This document shows, piece after piece, positions 26,931 to 37,585 of a stretch of DNA of 64,000 nt. The stretch lies in NCBI GenBank assembly GCA_018292915.2, contig JACVVK020000376.1, positions 216,001 through 280,000 of the forward strand, in the 5' to 3' direction. The DNA is from Batillaria attramentaria. Its lineage: Eukaryota; Mollusca; Gastropoda; Batillariidae. Made by a program: the position numbers and the translations under genes. The notes beneath the pieces are model-generated. The model did not search any database and was not told the DNA's origin. It saw only the letters and a program-made list of their open reading frames with translations. Numbering within the stretch: the stretch's first letter is position 1; each line of letters starts with the position of its first letter.

Positions 26931-29900
26931 CGGTGTGTGTGTGTGTGTGGCGGTGTGTGTGACGGTGTGTGTGTGTCTGTGTGTGTTTAGGTGGCGGGAA
27001 AAGACTACGACGGTTATACAGATCTTGTGAGGGATCTCACCCAGGACTGTCATTCTGAACTGGAAAAAGTCAGGTAATCATCATGATGCTTGGGGTTTTT
27101 CGTTGTTTTGTTTTGTTTTGTTTTGTTTTGTTTTCCATCGGACAAAAATAGGAAATCTTACAATACTTCTTGCACAAGATGTGAAAAAGTGTAAACTATT
27201 GTTAACGACGCACGTCCTATGGGAGCAAGGATAGTCAAGCGCTAGAGCGTTGGACTTTCAATTCTCGGGCCTGAGTTCGAATCCCGGCTTGGGCAAAATA
27301 TTCGTGTTGGTTGGTCTCTTTTCACGTTGCCCCCTCTTTGATATGACCCATATTTGGTGGAAAAGGATGTTAAACCACCCACCCACCTGCTATGGGACTT
27401 AATTTGATGACCTGTGTACTAGATCGAAAATCGGAAAATAGCCACCATGATCAAAGATACACGCGTCCAGCTAGCGCCGGTCGGTGGTCTAGTGGTTAAG
27501 AGACTGCACCACCAATACGAGAGGTCAGGTTCGAGTCCCTCTCGGGGCGAAGAATCTTTCCTTTTCGTACGTGGCATCGTTCATTCGGGCCGAGCGTCGG
27601 GGGTTCTCTCCGGGTACTCTGGCTTCCTCCCACTCTGCTTTAGAAATGTTCACCCACAAAACTCGACCATAATGCAATTCAAATTTCTGAAGCTTGAATA
27701 GCTGAACTGACCCTTCGCACCACCTGACTGTAATGTGTTCATGTCCAGTGTGTGAGAGAATGCGTGAGATTCACGTGAGCGTGTGCGTTGGGTTCAGCTC
27801 GCGGCGCTTTGAGCCGATTCAAGAAATTTGATAAAGCGCCCACACAATAGGCCTACATTAGTAGCAGTAGTAGTAGGAGCAGCAGCAGTAGCAGCAGCAG
27901 TAGCAGCAGCAGTAGTAGAAGTATTGTTAGTATTATTGTTATTGTTATTATGATATTGTCAGGGCGATATTCCGGTGGGTGATTGCGAAGGACCTGAGCA
28001 AGAACCAAGTGAGTGAGATAGTGCGGCCACACCAGAACAACATGCTGCTTCGCGGAGTCAAGACGGGCAAAGAGACGTACCACCAGCTCTTCAAGAAACT
28101 CTGCAGGTGCGCTCATAGCTTCAGTTTATCTTATGTTGCGTTTTGTTCATCTGTTGTTGTTGCTGTGCCAGCCAGTCGCCTTCGGTCCTCTGATGCTGGG
28201 CACCTTGTTGCCCCACGCATTCGGCTGGAGACATACGGTAGGCGCTCTTTCTTCTTTTCTGGCCCGACTGTCTTCAACGCCCTACCCCAAATTCTCCGCC
28301 ATTCTCCGACCGTGACCCTGTCAGATTTCAAGGTGGGGTTTCAAGACCCATCTTTTTCGCTCTCACCTTCTTAGCGACTGTGCTGCTTGTGTTGTACTGT
28401 GTGGCTAGTATTTTTGTTTTTTTCAGTAATCTGTATTGTTCTCTTGTGTCAGTTTAGTTGCAGAATTGTGTGCGTGCGTGCGTGCGTGTGTGTACCTCAA
28501 AATGTTCATTTGAAAGTGTTTCAATACCTTGTCAAATTCCTTCTTTTTTTTTTTCTTTTTTTTTGAATGGCACCTGTAGCTTCTACTGTAGGACAGGCGT
28601 CACATTTAAGTGAATTTAATTATTATTGTTATTGCCAAAGTGAGGACTTGCTTGTCAGCTGCAGTACATTTTTCGATTGCTGAAGTTCGGGGCTTTACAT
28701 GTCTCGTGTCCTCAATACGGTTATCATCGTCCCTGTCGTGGTATGTTTTGTACCGTGCACGTGTACTTCCGGCGTCACCATTGTCGCTGACCACGATGTA
28801 GCCTGCCTCGGGTACCTTGTCACAGACCGTAATGCAATTACTAGTTAAGTTTGAAATTAAACCCAGGGGCGCCGGAAGATGGGGGGGGGGAGGGGGGGCA
28901 GAATCTCGGAGGGGGGAACGTTGCCCGAAGAAAGTGAACAGCGGGGGGGGGGGGGGGGATCAGATGCTGCGCAGACAAAAAAAACCTTTACGAACTAGGG
29001 AGCCACAGAAAAGAAGGACATTGCCCGAAAAAAGGGAAAAGCGGGGGGGGGGGGGGGGGGGGGCAATCAGAGGAGCGGACAGCCTTCGGTCTGCAAAAAC
29101 AGTTCTCTGTTGGGTGGGATGAGGGAGAGAGCAGGAAGAGGGGTAGGGGAGAGGTAGGGGAAAGGGGGAGGGGGGCAAGACCATGTCATAGTCACCTGAT
29201 TTTCCAGGGGGGGGGGGGGGGGGGCAAAAAGACACTCTTGCCCCCCCTGCTTGGGTACAGGGGGGGGGGGGCAGCTGCCCATCCCCCCCCTGCCCCCCCG
29301 GTTCCGGCGCCCCTGAAACCGAGCGAACGTTACCCCGTTCTGTCTATACCCAGCATCAGCGGCCAATAGCTGCGGACAGGCTGGAGCCAGGAGGCGGGGT
29401 TATCACAGTGGCAATAACTTGGTACCCCTGGTCGCTGAGCCACTCTCTGATTTAAGCCAGCCAGCCCCCAACAGGTTTTTCGTCCGCAGTAGTGCGTTTA
29501 AAAAAAAAAGGTTAATTGTCATAGGACAAAATAAATTGAATTAATTGTGTTCATGGACAAAGCACTTTGGTTACATTTTGTGTTGTCGGGGCCATTGTAC
29601 ATGTACCTCAGTTGTAGTTTTGTCCCAAAAAGTGGCCATCTAAGCCTCACCAAGCGATCATCGCTGACAACGTCCCCGCGTGTTTCAGCTACGCTGGCCT
29701 TCACTGTGAGATTATCCTCGGCTACTCTAAGGGCGCGGGGTACAAGCCTGGCATGCGGATGGACGGCAACGCTTTCCGCAACTCCTGGACCGCCGTGCAC
29801 GTGGAGGGCTCGTGGAGACTCGTGAACTGCACGTGGGCCGCGCGTCACGTGACCGGCCATTGCGACAACCTGCCGCAGATGTTCCACAAGTATGACGAGT

Positions 29901-31614
29901 TCTACTTCCTCACCGACCCGGAGGACTACGTGTACCAGCATTATCCAGGTGAGAGATAGAGTTGTTGTAGTGGTCGTGGTCAGTAGTGGTGGTCGTCGTC
30001 GTGGTCGTTGTTGTCGTCGTCGAATGGTGCTGCTGATGGTATTCAGATTCTTCTACTTATAAATCAACGTTTTGTTCTTGTTTTTTTGGTCAAAATTTAA
30101 GCCCTGGGATTGTCCCGCTTGCATAAAGTCGGTCTACACACCGGAGCTTTCTGGAAGCTGGAATTCATTACAGAGTACCTAGATTTCACTATTTACTTTC
30201 GTTTTATTCAGTAACGCTTACCGTGTAATAGGTTCGCTTCTCTCGTTATCTGAATCAGTGAATGCCAAAGAGTTCTTCTTACAAAGACAGGCGGTTTTGT
30301 AGGCCATGCGTCTTCCACGTCGTGCTCGTCATTATTTTCACGTGTTCCTTTCTTACTTGTGAGACCATAAATAATAAAAGTGTGTTCTTTGCGAAAGCTG
30401 ATCAGATACCATGGCGCTCAGGAGGCCCCATTACCAGATTAACTAATTAATGATTATGGTAGAACTGGTTTACGAAATTACGTGTTCATTTCTTTCTCGT
30501 TCTGACAGACGACCCCTCGTGGCAGTTACTGGACATCCCGCTTCCCTTCTCGGAGTTCCTCAACCTGCCTGTAGTCAAATCCCCTTTCTTCAACTACGGA
30601 CTGAAGTTCTACTCTAACTACGGCGCCACGCTGACCACTGACACGGGCATGGTGGAGGTCCGCCTCATCACGCCCAAGATCCTGGGCTTCGGGTCCCTCT
30701 TGGAGCCCGTCAGCAAAACCGCCTCGGACCCTCGTCAGTACGACGGGAGAGTCCTGCTGCGGTACGTGAAGAGCGAGGCGATCTTCACCGTGGCCCTGCC
30801 CGGGCCCGGCTTGTTCTATTTCACCGTCTACGTCGGGGATTACTGGAACTCCGAGTGTCTGGAGAGCGCGTGCTCATTCCTGATCCACTGCCCGGGAATG
30901 TCCGGCCCCCCGTCTCCTCCTTACCCTCCCGTCCCTTTCTTCGGACCCACACCGGTGATGGAGAGTCTGGGCATCACGGCAGAGTCCAACGTGGACCCGC
31001 TGATCGTCTGCAACTCGGACTTTCTCGAGATTAACTTCAACCTGCTGAAAGACCTCAAGATCACGCACACGTTCCAGTACTTCGACGTGCAGGACGGCGC
31101 CATTTCCGATATCGACCGCTACGTGTTTCTCCGCTCTCGCAACGACAAGGGCGCCAACTATCTAGTGCGGTGCCCTAAGGAAGGATTCTACATATTCTCC
31201 CTGTACGCTGCGGACCCCAGCTCCCCTGATGGAGACGGCAACAATCTGGATTGTGCTGTCCGGTACCTCATCATCTGTCAGGAACCCAGCCCGTCCGTGG
31301 CCCAGTTCCCCAAGACCCACGCCCGTTGGCAGCGCTGTACCTTGCACGAGCCCCTGGCAGGGGACCTCCTCACCGACAAACGCTACATGTTCAAGCTGGA
31401 CATTCCCCAGGCCGTGGAGGTGTTTGTTGTGATAGGGGACATTTACCACCACGTGAAGCGCAAGATCGGCTTCGCGTGGGAAGGGCACATAATGACGGGA
31501 CCTCACCCAGGCACGGCGAGAGTTGTGGCCCGTTTTCAGGCGGGAAAAGACCAGTCCATTTTCGCCAACATGTTGGAGTACAAACTGGTGGAAGATGTTG
31601 AGACAGAGATTTGA
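14955..31614 (+). CDS. hil: Hillarin / LTD-1-type LIM and transglutaminase-like protein, 10 coding exons, 961 aa
   Basis: Cytoskeleton-associated protein of the hillarin/LTD-1/KY family. Coding exons: 14955-15389, 17945-18016, 22650-22931, 23443-23651, 24340-24502, 26405-26536, 26991-27073, 27963-28106, 29689-29948, 30509-31614. Donors and acceptors are GT-AG and the summed length is an exact multiple of three. A LIM zinc finger has ligands C56, C59, H77, C80, C83, C86, C111 and H114; the last spacer is long because of an Asn run. Exon 2 adds an FPPPPPP motif. A Ser/Pro-rich linker spans 170-263 and a charged coiled coil about 264-387. A transglutaminase-like core (about 432-594) and the family's C-terminal repeats follow. 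By eye against the KY peptidase core (KTNC, DHAW, VDSTW) the matching segments read KTGK, RNSW and VNCTW, so Cys, His and Asp are replaced by K495, N538 and N553. It is therefore probably a pseudoenzyme. The start ATG has A at -3 and G at +4. Confidence 0.93.
15390..17944 (+). other. Hillarin intron 1
   Basis: No exon is recognised. It contains (GA)n at 16105-16135 and a (CT)n then (TG)n block at 17141-17219. The plus ORF at 16516-16929 lacks domains and codon character. The acceptor at 17944 (TGCTTTTCTTCAG) is strong. Confidence 0.6.
18017..21706 (+). other. Hillarin intron 2, 5' part
   Basis: No coding signal is recognised. There is a short tandem repeat (CCATATGATTCTCTCCCTC-type, three copies) near 19325-19383 and an alternating purine-pyrimidine tract at 21325-21399. 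Confidence 0.6.
21325..21399. repeat. (GC)n(AC)n alternating purine-pyrimidine tract
   Basis: About nine GC steps run directly into about 28 AC steps. This composition can adopt Z-DNA. It lies about 620 bp before the candidate alternative start at 22022. Confidence 0.9.
21707..21935. repeat. Tandem duplication of about 115 bp upstream of the alternative hillarin exon
   Basis: Two copies share GTTCGTGT, CTTCAC.AAGATTCGT.GGG, TTAAACACACT, TTTATGTGCTAAAA and CTTTGATATGCTGAGATTTCAC. The second ends about 90 bp before the ATG at 22022. Confidence 0.8.
22022..22144 (+). CDS. Candidate alternative first coding exon of the hillarin gene (LIM-less isoform)
   Basis: An ATG in good context (AAA before, A after) opens a 41-codon frame beginning [20 protein letters not shown]. 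It ends at a consensus donor (TCG, then GTGAGT at 22145) in phase 0. The next hillarin exon (22650) starts in phase 0, so splicing gives an in-frame protein of 833 aa lacking both the LIM domain and the FPPPP exon. Without splicing the frame stops after five more codons. No acceptor-like tract abuts the ATG and the sequence upstream is free of exons, which fits a promoter inside the intron. It could still be a chance ORF. RNA evidence would decide. Confidence 0.5.
22290..22517. repeat. Tandem duplication of about 112 bp just before hillarin exon 3
   Basis: Two copies share GTCTACTGAAAA, GTAACTCGGTTTTCAAGCGG, TTTATTTCGTCTTAGGGTAC, TTCATCAGTAAC and ATTACAAATGCGTGGAAAG. They lie between the alternative first exon and exon 3. 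Confidence 0.8.
23981..24094. repeat. (GT)n followed by (TGTC)n
   Basis: Compound microsatellite within a strongly G/T-skewed intron (23700-24200), with G runs up to 11 nt. It lies between hillarin exons 4 and 5. Confidence 0.9.
24604..24676. repeat. Near-perfect hairpin, ~36-bp arms, almost no loop
   Basis: The left arm ATATTTGATTGGATTTTAAT...TTTTTATTGT meets its complement directly at about 24640, with three or so mismatches. It lies in the hillarin intron after exon 5, and may be a tiny foldback element. Confidence 0.75.
25500..25795 (+). mobile_element. Inverted-repeat element family E, copy 2
   Basis: Same ends and internal blocks as the copy at 1061, with small length differences in the T-rich centre. 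It lies in the hillarin intron between exons 5 and 6. Confidence 0.7.
25970..26219 (+). mobile_element. SINE family A, 5'-truncated copy
   Basis: Holds only the body from CTTTGGAAATGTTCAGCC to AAAGCGCC and an (ATT)n tail; the tRNA head is missing. It lies shortly before hillarin exon 6. Confidence 0.75.
26811..26990. repeat. (CT)n and long (GT)n running into a splice acceptor
   Basis: (CT)n at 26811-26853 and (GT)n with GACG/GGCG breaks from 26864 to 26986, ending in TTTAG at 26990, the acceptor of hillarin exon 7. There is almost no classical pyrimidine tract. Confidence 0.9.
27236..27390 (+). mobile_element. tRNA-derived SINE, family B
   Basis: Short SINE with head TAGAGCGTTGGACTTTCAAT, B box AGTTCGAATCC, body TTTGATATGACCCATATTTG, and end GTGGAAAAGGATGTTAAACC followed by (CCCA)n. 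Related copies are at 41585, 60542, 61123 and 61617. Confidence 0.75.
27475..27852 (+). mobile_element. tRNA-derived SINE, family A, near full length
   Basis: The tRNA-like head has an A-box-like TGGTCTAGTGGTTAAGAG and a B box GGTTCGAGTCC. A conserved body follows with landmarks TTTGGAAATGTTCAGCC, TGTCCAGTGTGTGAGAGAAT and CGGCGCTTTGAGCC, ending AAAGCGCC. The tail is (AGC/AGT)n and (ATT)n up to 27960. Other copies are at 25970, 35170 and 40597. This one lies just before hillarin exon 8. Confidence 0.8.
28864..29315. mobile_element. Short G-rich inverted-repeat element (hAT-like MITE), 452 bp, with 5-bp target duplication
   Basis: The ends are CAGGGGCGCCGGAA and its exact complement, flanked by AAACC on both sides (28859-28863 and 29316-29320). 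The inside is dominated by G runs of 8-20 nt separated by a repeated block (TTGCCCGAAGAAAGTGAACA and a diverged copy). It sits in the hillarin intron between exons 8 and 9. No coding capacity is seen. Confidence 0.65.
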
Positions 31615-32676
31615 AGAAATAACTGTGACTGAGGTTTTCAAAGAAATGCCAGTCTGCCATGAGATCTGATGCCAACGATGGCCATTGTGAAGAAGTGTTC
31701 ACATTATTTTAGGGGATGGTTACAGCGTTTCGCTCAGTTAGTATAGTTGGCACCCCTGGGCCGTATTGGTCGAACTATACTAACGCAGCCACTAGTAGAG
31801 TTCGCCTGCTTAGATCGGTTTAGGGTTAAGTTTAGCGCCGGTTAGGTTTACTTTAGATTTAGGGTTGTGGTTACCTTGTGGTAATGGTGCAATCGCTATG
31901 TTGTTCAGACGGCCGCAGTGCATTTACAGCACGTGCAAATGACACAAGGGAGCGAACTACACCAACGCAGCCATATAGTTTCAACAGATTTAGCTGAGCG
32001 GTCCCACACAATGTGTGCACCCTTGTACATGTACACACATTGTTGCGTGAAGTAGTGTTGTCGTGAACGTCCAAGACAGTGAACAGACCGTAAGAGCTCT
32101 ACAGAACTGATCGCCACACCGGGCTAGTCACTCACCTGAAAACTGGTTCGTCTCCTTTGTTCAGTAACCATGACATGCAGGCAGCAGACTGATGGAGGTG
32201 AAGTAGCAAATAGATAATAATTATGTGCCTTGCATTGGTGATTTCTTAGTCCGCTGCTGTGTACAACATGCCGAAGAACAAAACGAAACTGATGGAAAGA
32301 GAAGCAGTGTGTCATTGCTTCTCGCCATTTCGTGCCAGTAGTGGGCCTAGTGGCTGATGAATCCAAGGACAAATGATACTTTTCCTAGAATAATTATGTC
32401 TGTTGGATTTCTGATGGCTCCAAGATGAGAAGCATTTCTCGTAGACACACAGGGAAGTGATTCAAATTAGGAATATATTTGAACAGACAACGCTTACATA
32501 ATTATTTGTAGCTTATGAGCCTTTGCAACAACACAGAGCCAATTGTTCTTGTTTTTCAGTTTTTTGGTTGCCTGTCATTCGTATTTCTGTCACCCTTAAA
32601 GCACTTCAGCTATGGGAGTCGGTGCAGAAAATCCATTTTTTATGTCCCGCTGTGACTGGAGTTTTCTTAGGGGGAG

Positions 32677-32720
<44 letters not shown>

Positions 32721-35160
32721 CATATCAGTTTGAAAAGAGTTGACATACAGTACTTACCTTCTCGCTCTTGGATTCAGGCCAGGGTGGTTTTGTTGTTTTG
32801 CTTTGTTTATTGGGGTGTGTGTGTGTGTGGGGGGGGGGGGGTCTTTTTTTTATATTATTACCCTATGAAAGAGTTGTATCCATGACATGTTTCCAAATGT
32901 GATTTGAATAATTTTCAGTTCTTTGAACAGTTCATGCATATTTTGGTGATTTACACTTTCTCGTTTATCTGTTTCTCTGGGTTTTGTGCTGTATGCTTAG
33001 TTTCTAACATAATTATGTGCTGTGTTGTATATCTTGCAGAGTTGACTTTTTTGGTTCTCCTGGTGTTGTGATAAGAGGTATAGATAGAAAAGGAATACTA
33101 GTAAACAGCTAGCAAAACTTTGTTAAATCAACTAAATTTGCTTGCGTGTGTATTACCCATAAAATGCCACTGCCACTGAAATAATTATCCCATTTTGTAA
33201 CTATAATTTGATCAGAGTAGTTGATTGTTAATGAACCAGTTCAGCGTTCAGGGCATGGACAAACCTACACGCAGAATGCATCGTGGTGTACTTTTTTTCT
33301 CCCATGACTTGCTATATATCCAGCAGTTTTTGCCTGTATGGTGGAGTGGGTTTTGACAGCATTTCCATACTACAAATCAGCTCCGGGCTTGGCTTTATGT
33401 ACAGTCACTGATTCAGCTGCACACGTTGTTTGCCAAATCTTGATTTTGTGTACATTTTTCATGTAGGCACATGTATCTAATTCTGTACCTTGCCATTTGC
33501 ATTTCCACCAGCAGTTTTGCATACCATGTCATGAGTGTCACAGTATATTTTGTCATTTTTCTGTTTCACATTATTTTTCATCTCATTTAAGTAGCTGATT
33601 ATGTACTTTGCCATTTGCGTCCTTATCAAAAGTAGCGTATTCCATGTCATCAGTATCTTGATGTACTGGTTTTGTTTTACATAACAACTAGTAATGCTTA
33701 TGTGGTTTCCTGTACATTTTTTCTGCTCTAATATATTAATATCATGTTATACATTACTGTGCATCAGCACTTGCTGAGAATAGTGGATCTCAGGTCATAG
33801 GGCTTGTGTAGCAACAGTTACATTTTACATCACTTTGTACACACAAGTTCATTAATTTAATATCTGTACCATGTACAGTTTAGCCTTTATACTTACTTAA
33901 TTATAGCATGCTGTGATTCAGTTGCCAGGATGGTAGAGCTTGACTGTAGATCAGTAGATAGTGAAGTTTTAAAGCAAGGGATGTAACACTCTGAGTTGGT
34001 CTATGTACAGTTTAAAAAGAATGATCAATACTTGTTTTGGGGTTTGGGAATTTAGTAAACGTAACACATACAATATACAACTGCAGGTTTTATTGTCACA
34101 ATTATCTGAATATATATCAGTGAAAGCTGATTGTAGTTTCATGCACAATTCTGAATCAGTGAGTAGCAATAATTTTCGCTATAGACTTTCAAGGCAGCAA
34201 CTCCAATATTATGCAAACCTTTTAATAAAATGTATGGCAGTGGTATATTTCCTTTCAGTTTCTTTTGACTTTCAAGCTACATGTCTGTGATTAGCAAATC
34301 TGAAACATTTGAACACTAGATACAGCTGGGCATTTCACATACACGTAACCGGTTTGCAAAATTTTGAAGAGAGGAAGGAGTGCATCGTGCACACGTTGCA
34401 GTTCGGAAGTTTCAGAGCAGAATACATGTATACTTTTTACATTATGGGGATGTGGGCAAAGAAAATGAGAACGTGCAGGTGGGAGCATTATTGGAAATAT
34501 GAAAGCACAGCTGAAATAAATATTTCATAGATTGTAATTAATAATGCTTTATGCTTTGAGGGCATGTATTTTGCTGTTTGGTTTTTCTTTTGTTTTTTTT
34601 TTTTCATCCACGTATCTTTTAACTGTATTTTCAATAATACTTGTTGTTGTGTATTGTAATTATAGTGCTGCATCTGCTACAACTGTACAAGTGCACTATA
34701 CTGCAGACAAAAATTGACAAATTCACAAAAGGCAGTCCAGTCAGGTACCTGTCATTGCAATGCCGTCAGTACATTTCCCCGTTTCATTCAGTGTTGGTAT
34801 TTTTTTTCTTTTCTTCAATTGACAGTTGTTTTTTCTTTGCCTTGAAATCCTTCCAATCACTTTGATTGTTTTTGTTGTTAAGTGTGGAATTGTCTGTCTT
34901 AAAATCATGTTCAGGGTCTTGTCAAAACTGTCTTTGCTGTCATTTTAAATAGAACTGTGGCTAAGGTAATTTGGGACAAGCAGCAGGAATTAAAGTCTAT
35001 GAAGCCAAAGTATGTTTTATTGTAATAAGGTGTGCTTCTGGCTTGTACAGATGTCAGTCACAAAGAGCGAGTATGTGTGAAAGAGAGAGAGAGAGAGGAA
35101 GACAGACATAGAGATGCACTCATAACAACAACCAAGAAAGTCATAAGAAACACAATCATT
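31615..35160 (+). other. Hillarin 3' UTR and downstream sequence
   Basis: No coding signal is seen. The stretch is AT-rich and mostly single-copy, with a GT run at 32680-32720 and a perfect 12-bp inverted repeat at 31737-31784. Sense-strand AATAAA occurs at 34515-34520 (context GAAATAAATATTTC) and again near 34204. Either would give a 3' UTR of about 2.6-2.9 kb. An antisense AATAAA at about 35014 could serve a minus-strand transcript. Confidence 0.5.
31737..31784 (+). repeat. Stem-loop in the hillarin 3' UTR
   Basis: GTTAGTATAGTT (31737-31748) and AACTATACTAAC (31773-31784) form a perfect 12-bp stem around a 24-nt loop, about 120 nt after the stop codon. A diverged relative (GAACTACACCAACGCAGCC) occurs near 31955. 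Confidence 0.6.
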
Positions 35161-35169
35161 TACAATTTA

Positions 35170-35572
35170 ATAATAATAATAATAATAATGAGTACTGTAT
35201 AGGCGCTTTACCCAATTTCATGAATCGGCTCAAAGCGCCGCGAAATGAACTCAACACGCACGCTCACGTGAATCACACGCATTCTCTCACACACTGGACA
35301 TAAACACATTACGATCACGTGGTGCGAAGGGTCAGCTCAGCTACTTAAATTTCGGAATTTAGAATTGCATTTATTTTTCAAATTTGGTGGGCTGAACATT
35401 TCCAAAGCAGAGGGGGAGGAAGCCGGATTACCCGGAGAGAACCCCCGACGATAGGCCCGAATGAACGGTGCCACGTACGAGAAGGAAAAATTCTTTGCCC
35501 CGAGTGGGACTCGAACTCCTGACCTCTCGCATTGGTGACAGGTCTCTTAACCACTAGACCACCGACCGCCCC
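35170..35572 (-). mobile_element. SINE family A, full-length copy
   Basis: On the minus strand it starts GGGCGGTCGGTGGTCTAGTG, has B box AGTTCGAGTCC, and ends in (ATT)n. It is the best preserved copy and marks the boundary between the hillarin 3' region and the gene-free stretch beyond. Confidence 0.8.
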
Positions 35573-37462
35573 TGTGATAAACTTAGCAGCTGCTTTTATT
35601 GTTGGTTTAATGGTTTAATTTCCGAGGTGTATACTGCTGGTCTAGACACACGTAAATCTCTTCACTGATTTTCTGGATACATAAAACTGAAATAATGGCA
35701 GTGATCTGAAAGTTTAAAATAAAACCAAACTGCTAAACTGACTTGATCCAGACCATTTTGGACGCTGCCGCTACCACCTGAAGATGTTTTCAAACACAAT
35801 AAACCATTCTGTCCCACACATCGTGACCTTATCTTTGCCAATTCCTAAACATTAAGAGATTGGGACAGACAGTCCTTTGCCATAAAAACAAGTTGTGTCA
35901 TGTCAGAAGCTAAGTTCAAGAAAATCTAATTGTAACACCCAAAGTAACATTTACAATAATCTGTATGACAGACCAAACAGCCTAGATAGCAACTCCTTAC
36001 CATGACAAAAACATCACTGCGATTACGTTTACAATCTTTCAAATTTTATAACTTTGTGCACATCTGTTCCAACAATTGCAACGGTAGCAAACCACACATG
36101 CTTCCTGGCACCCTTCAGTTCATCCATCTTGAAAATATACTTTTGGAAAAAGAAAACGATCCTTTTCAGAATAAATCATGAAAGGTACCTGCAGACCTGC
36201 CTACCCACCAAATATGACATGAGTAGTGCCAAAAACCAAATGAGTAGTTTCCTGGCCAAATGAGTAGTCCCGGCTAACGTATCCCAACCGAAATGTGCCA
36301 GCTTGTTGCTTAAGCTACAAATCAACTATTCTATTCTTTGGCTTGTTTGATTCGACTGGTTACGGTGTACTACCACAGTATCTCAGTATGTTTTTTTGTT
36401 GTTTTTTTTTTAAGCCAAATTTCTTTCTACCAGGTATTTATACATCGTTAAACTTTGAATGAGGCTCCTTCGAAAAGCTGGATTGGCGCGAGCAAAAGTT
36501 CAGCTCGGATTTGACGAAACGCTAACCCCTAAACTATGTAGATTTAGGAAAAAAATTGTGTAGTGGGGCAATTAAATGCATAGTTGCATAGTAAGCCCAA
36601 AATTACTTAGTTTTCTATGGTCAATGCGTAGTGTAGGCAGGTCTGTACCTGTAGTGTACCAAATTTTTAACCTAAACTGACACACTTCACCATGCATTCA
36701 CAGTAACACTTACCACTTTACCTGTTCAGACCAGAACATACTGTAGACTGTTCGTCACAAAGATAAGCAACAATTCTAACCAGCAAGCAAAAAAAAAAAA
36801 AGAAAAAGAAAAAAAGGATAAAATGTTTTACAATGTAAAATCACTTCTTAACAAACAGGGACTGTAAAGGGAATGGGTGCAATTAAAAATATAAAAAAAA
36901 GGTGACACCCACCACCACTACAAATGCACACACATACACCAACAAACAACGCACCATACCCCTCCCTATGGCACTGAAATGTAGTGTGCAAAAAAAGAAC
37001 TTCAATGACATGTACTACACATACATGCAATCTCCTAAAATCAGTACCCTGATCATCACATGATCACAAACCTCAAATACTAACACTTGCTGATTTGCTT
37101 TTTCAAAAGACCATCCTCTTAAAAAAGACATCTCACATCATTTTCACGATTTACCCATAAAAGAAATCTATGACTAAAAACCAGTTTAAACACTGAGCAA
37201 CATTAACAGGTTTACAAACCAGACACCAGGAAAATGCTTGCATGGAATGCTGCTGTTATGTGTCCAAGCAAAAGTCCTACACAAAATGTTCTAAATTCAA
37301 GGAAGATGATATACAGTACATGTACAACCAAAATGTTGATATATTTACGTTTCTGACTACACAAGAAAACCACAGACACAAGACTCACAGATCGCTACAT
37401 GTATTTCCACTTCCCACTCTTGCAAAGAGACATCCCATACTAACACAAGGACAAGAACACAA
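35573..37462. other. Gene-free stretch between hillarin and ZCCHC8
   Basis: AT-rich single-copy sequence with short A runs (36789-36815) and no convincing ORF. It could hold the distal ZCCHC8 3' UTR. Confidence 0.5.
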
Positions 37463-37585
37463 CTTATCAGGGCTTGTGTTAACGCACAAACTGAGCGTAT
37501 TGACGCACAGAAATCACGAAATGACGCAGAGAAAAAATCGCTGGAGGTTTTACTGACACACAGATTTTAAAATTTTGGAGGAGGA

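Noticed and set aside
30874..31702. Long minus-strand and off-frame ORFs opposite the last hillarin exon
   Set aside because: Shadows of a GC-rich coding exon. The plus-strand frame matches a known family and the others do not.
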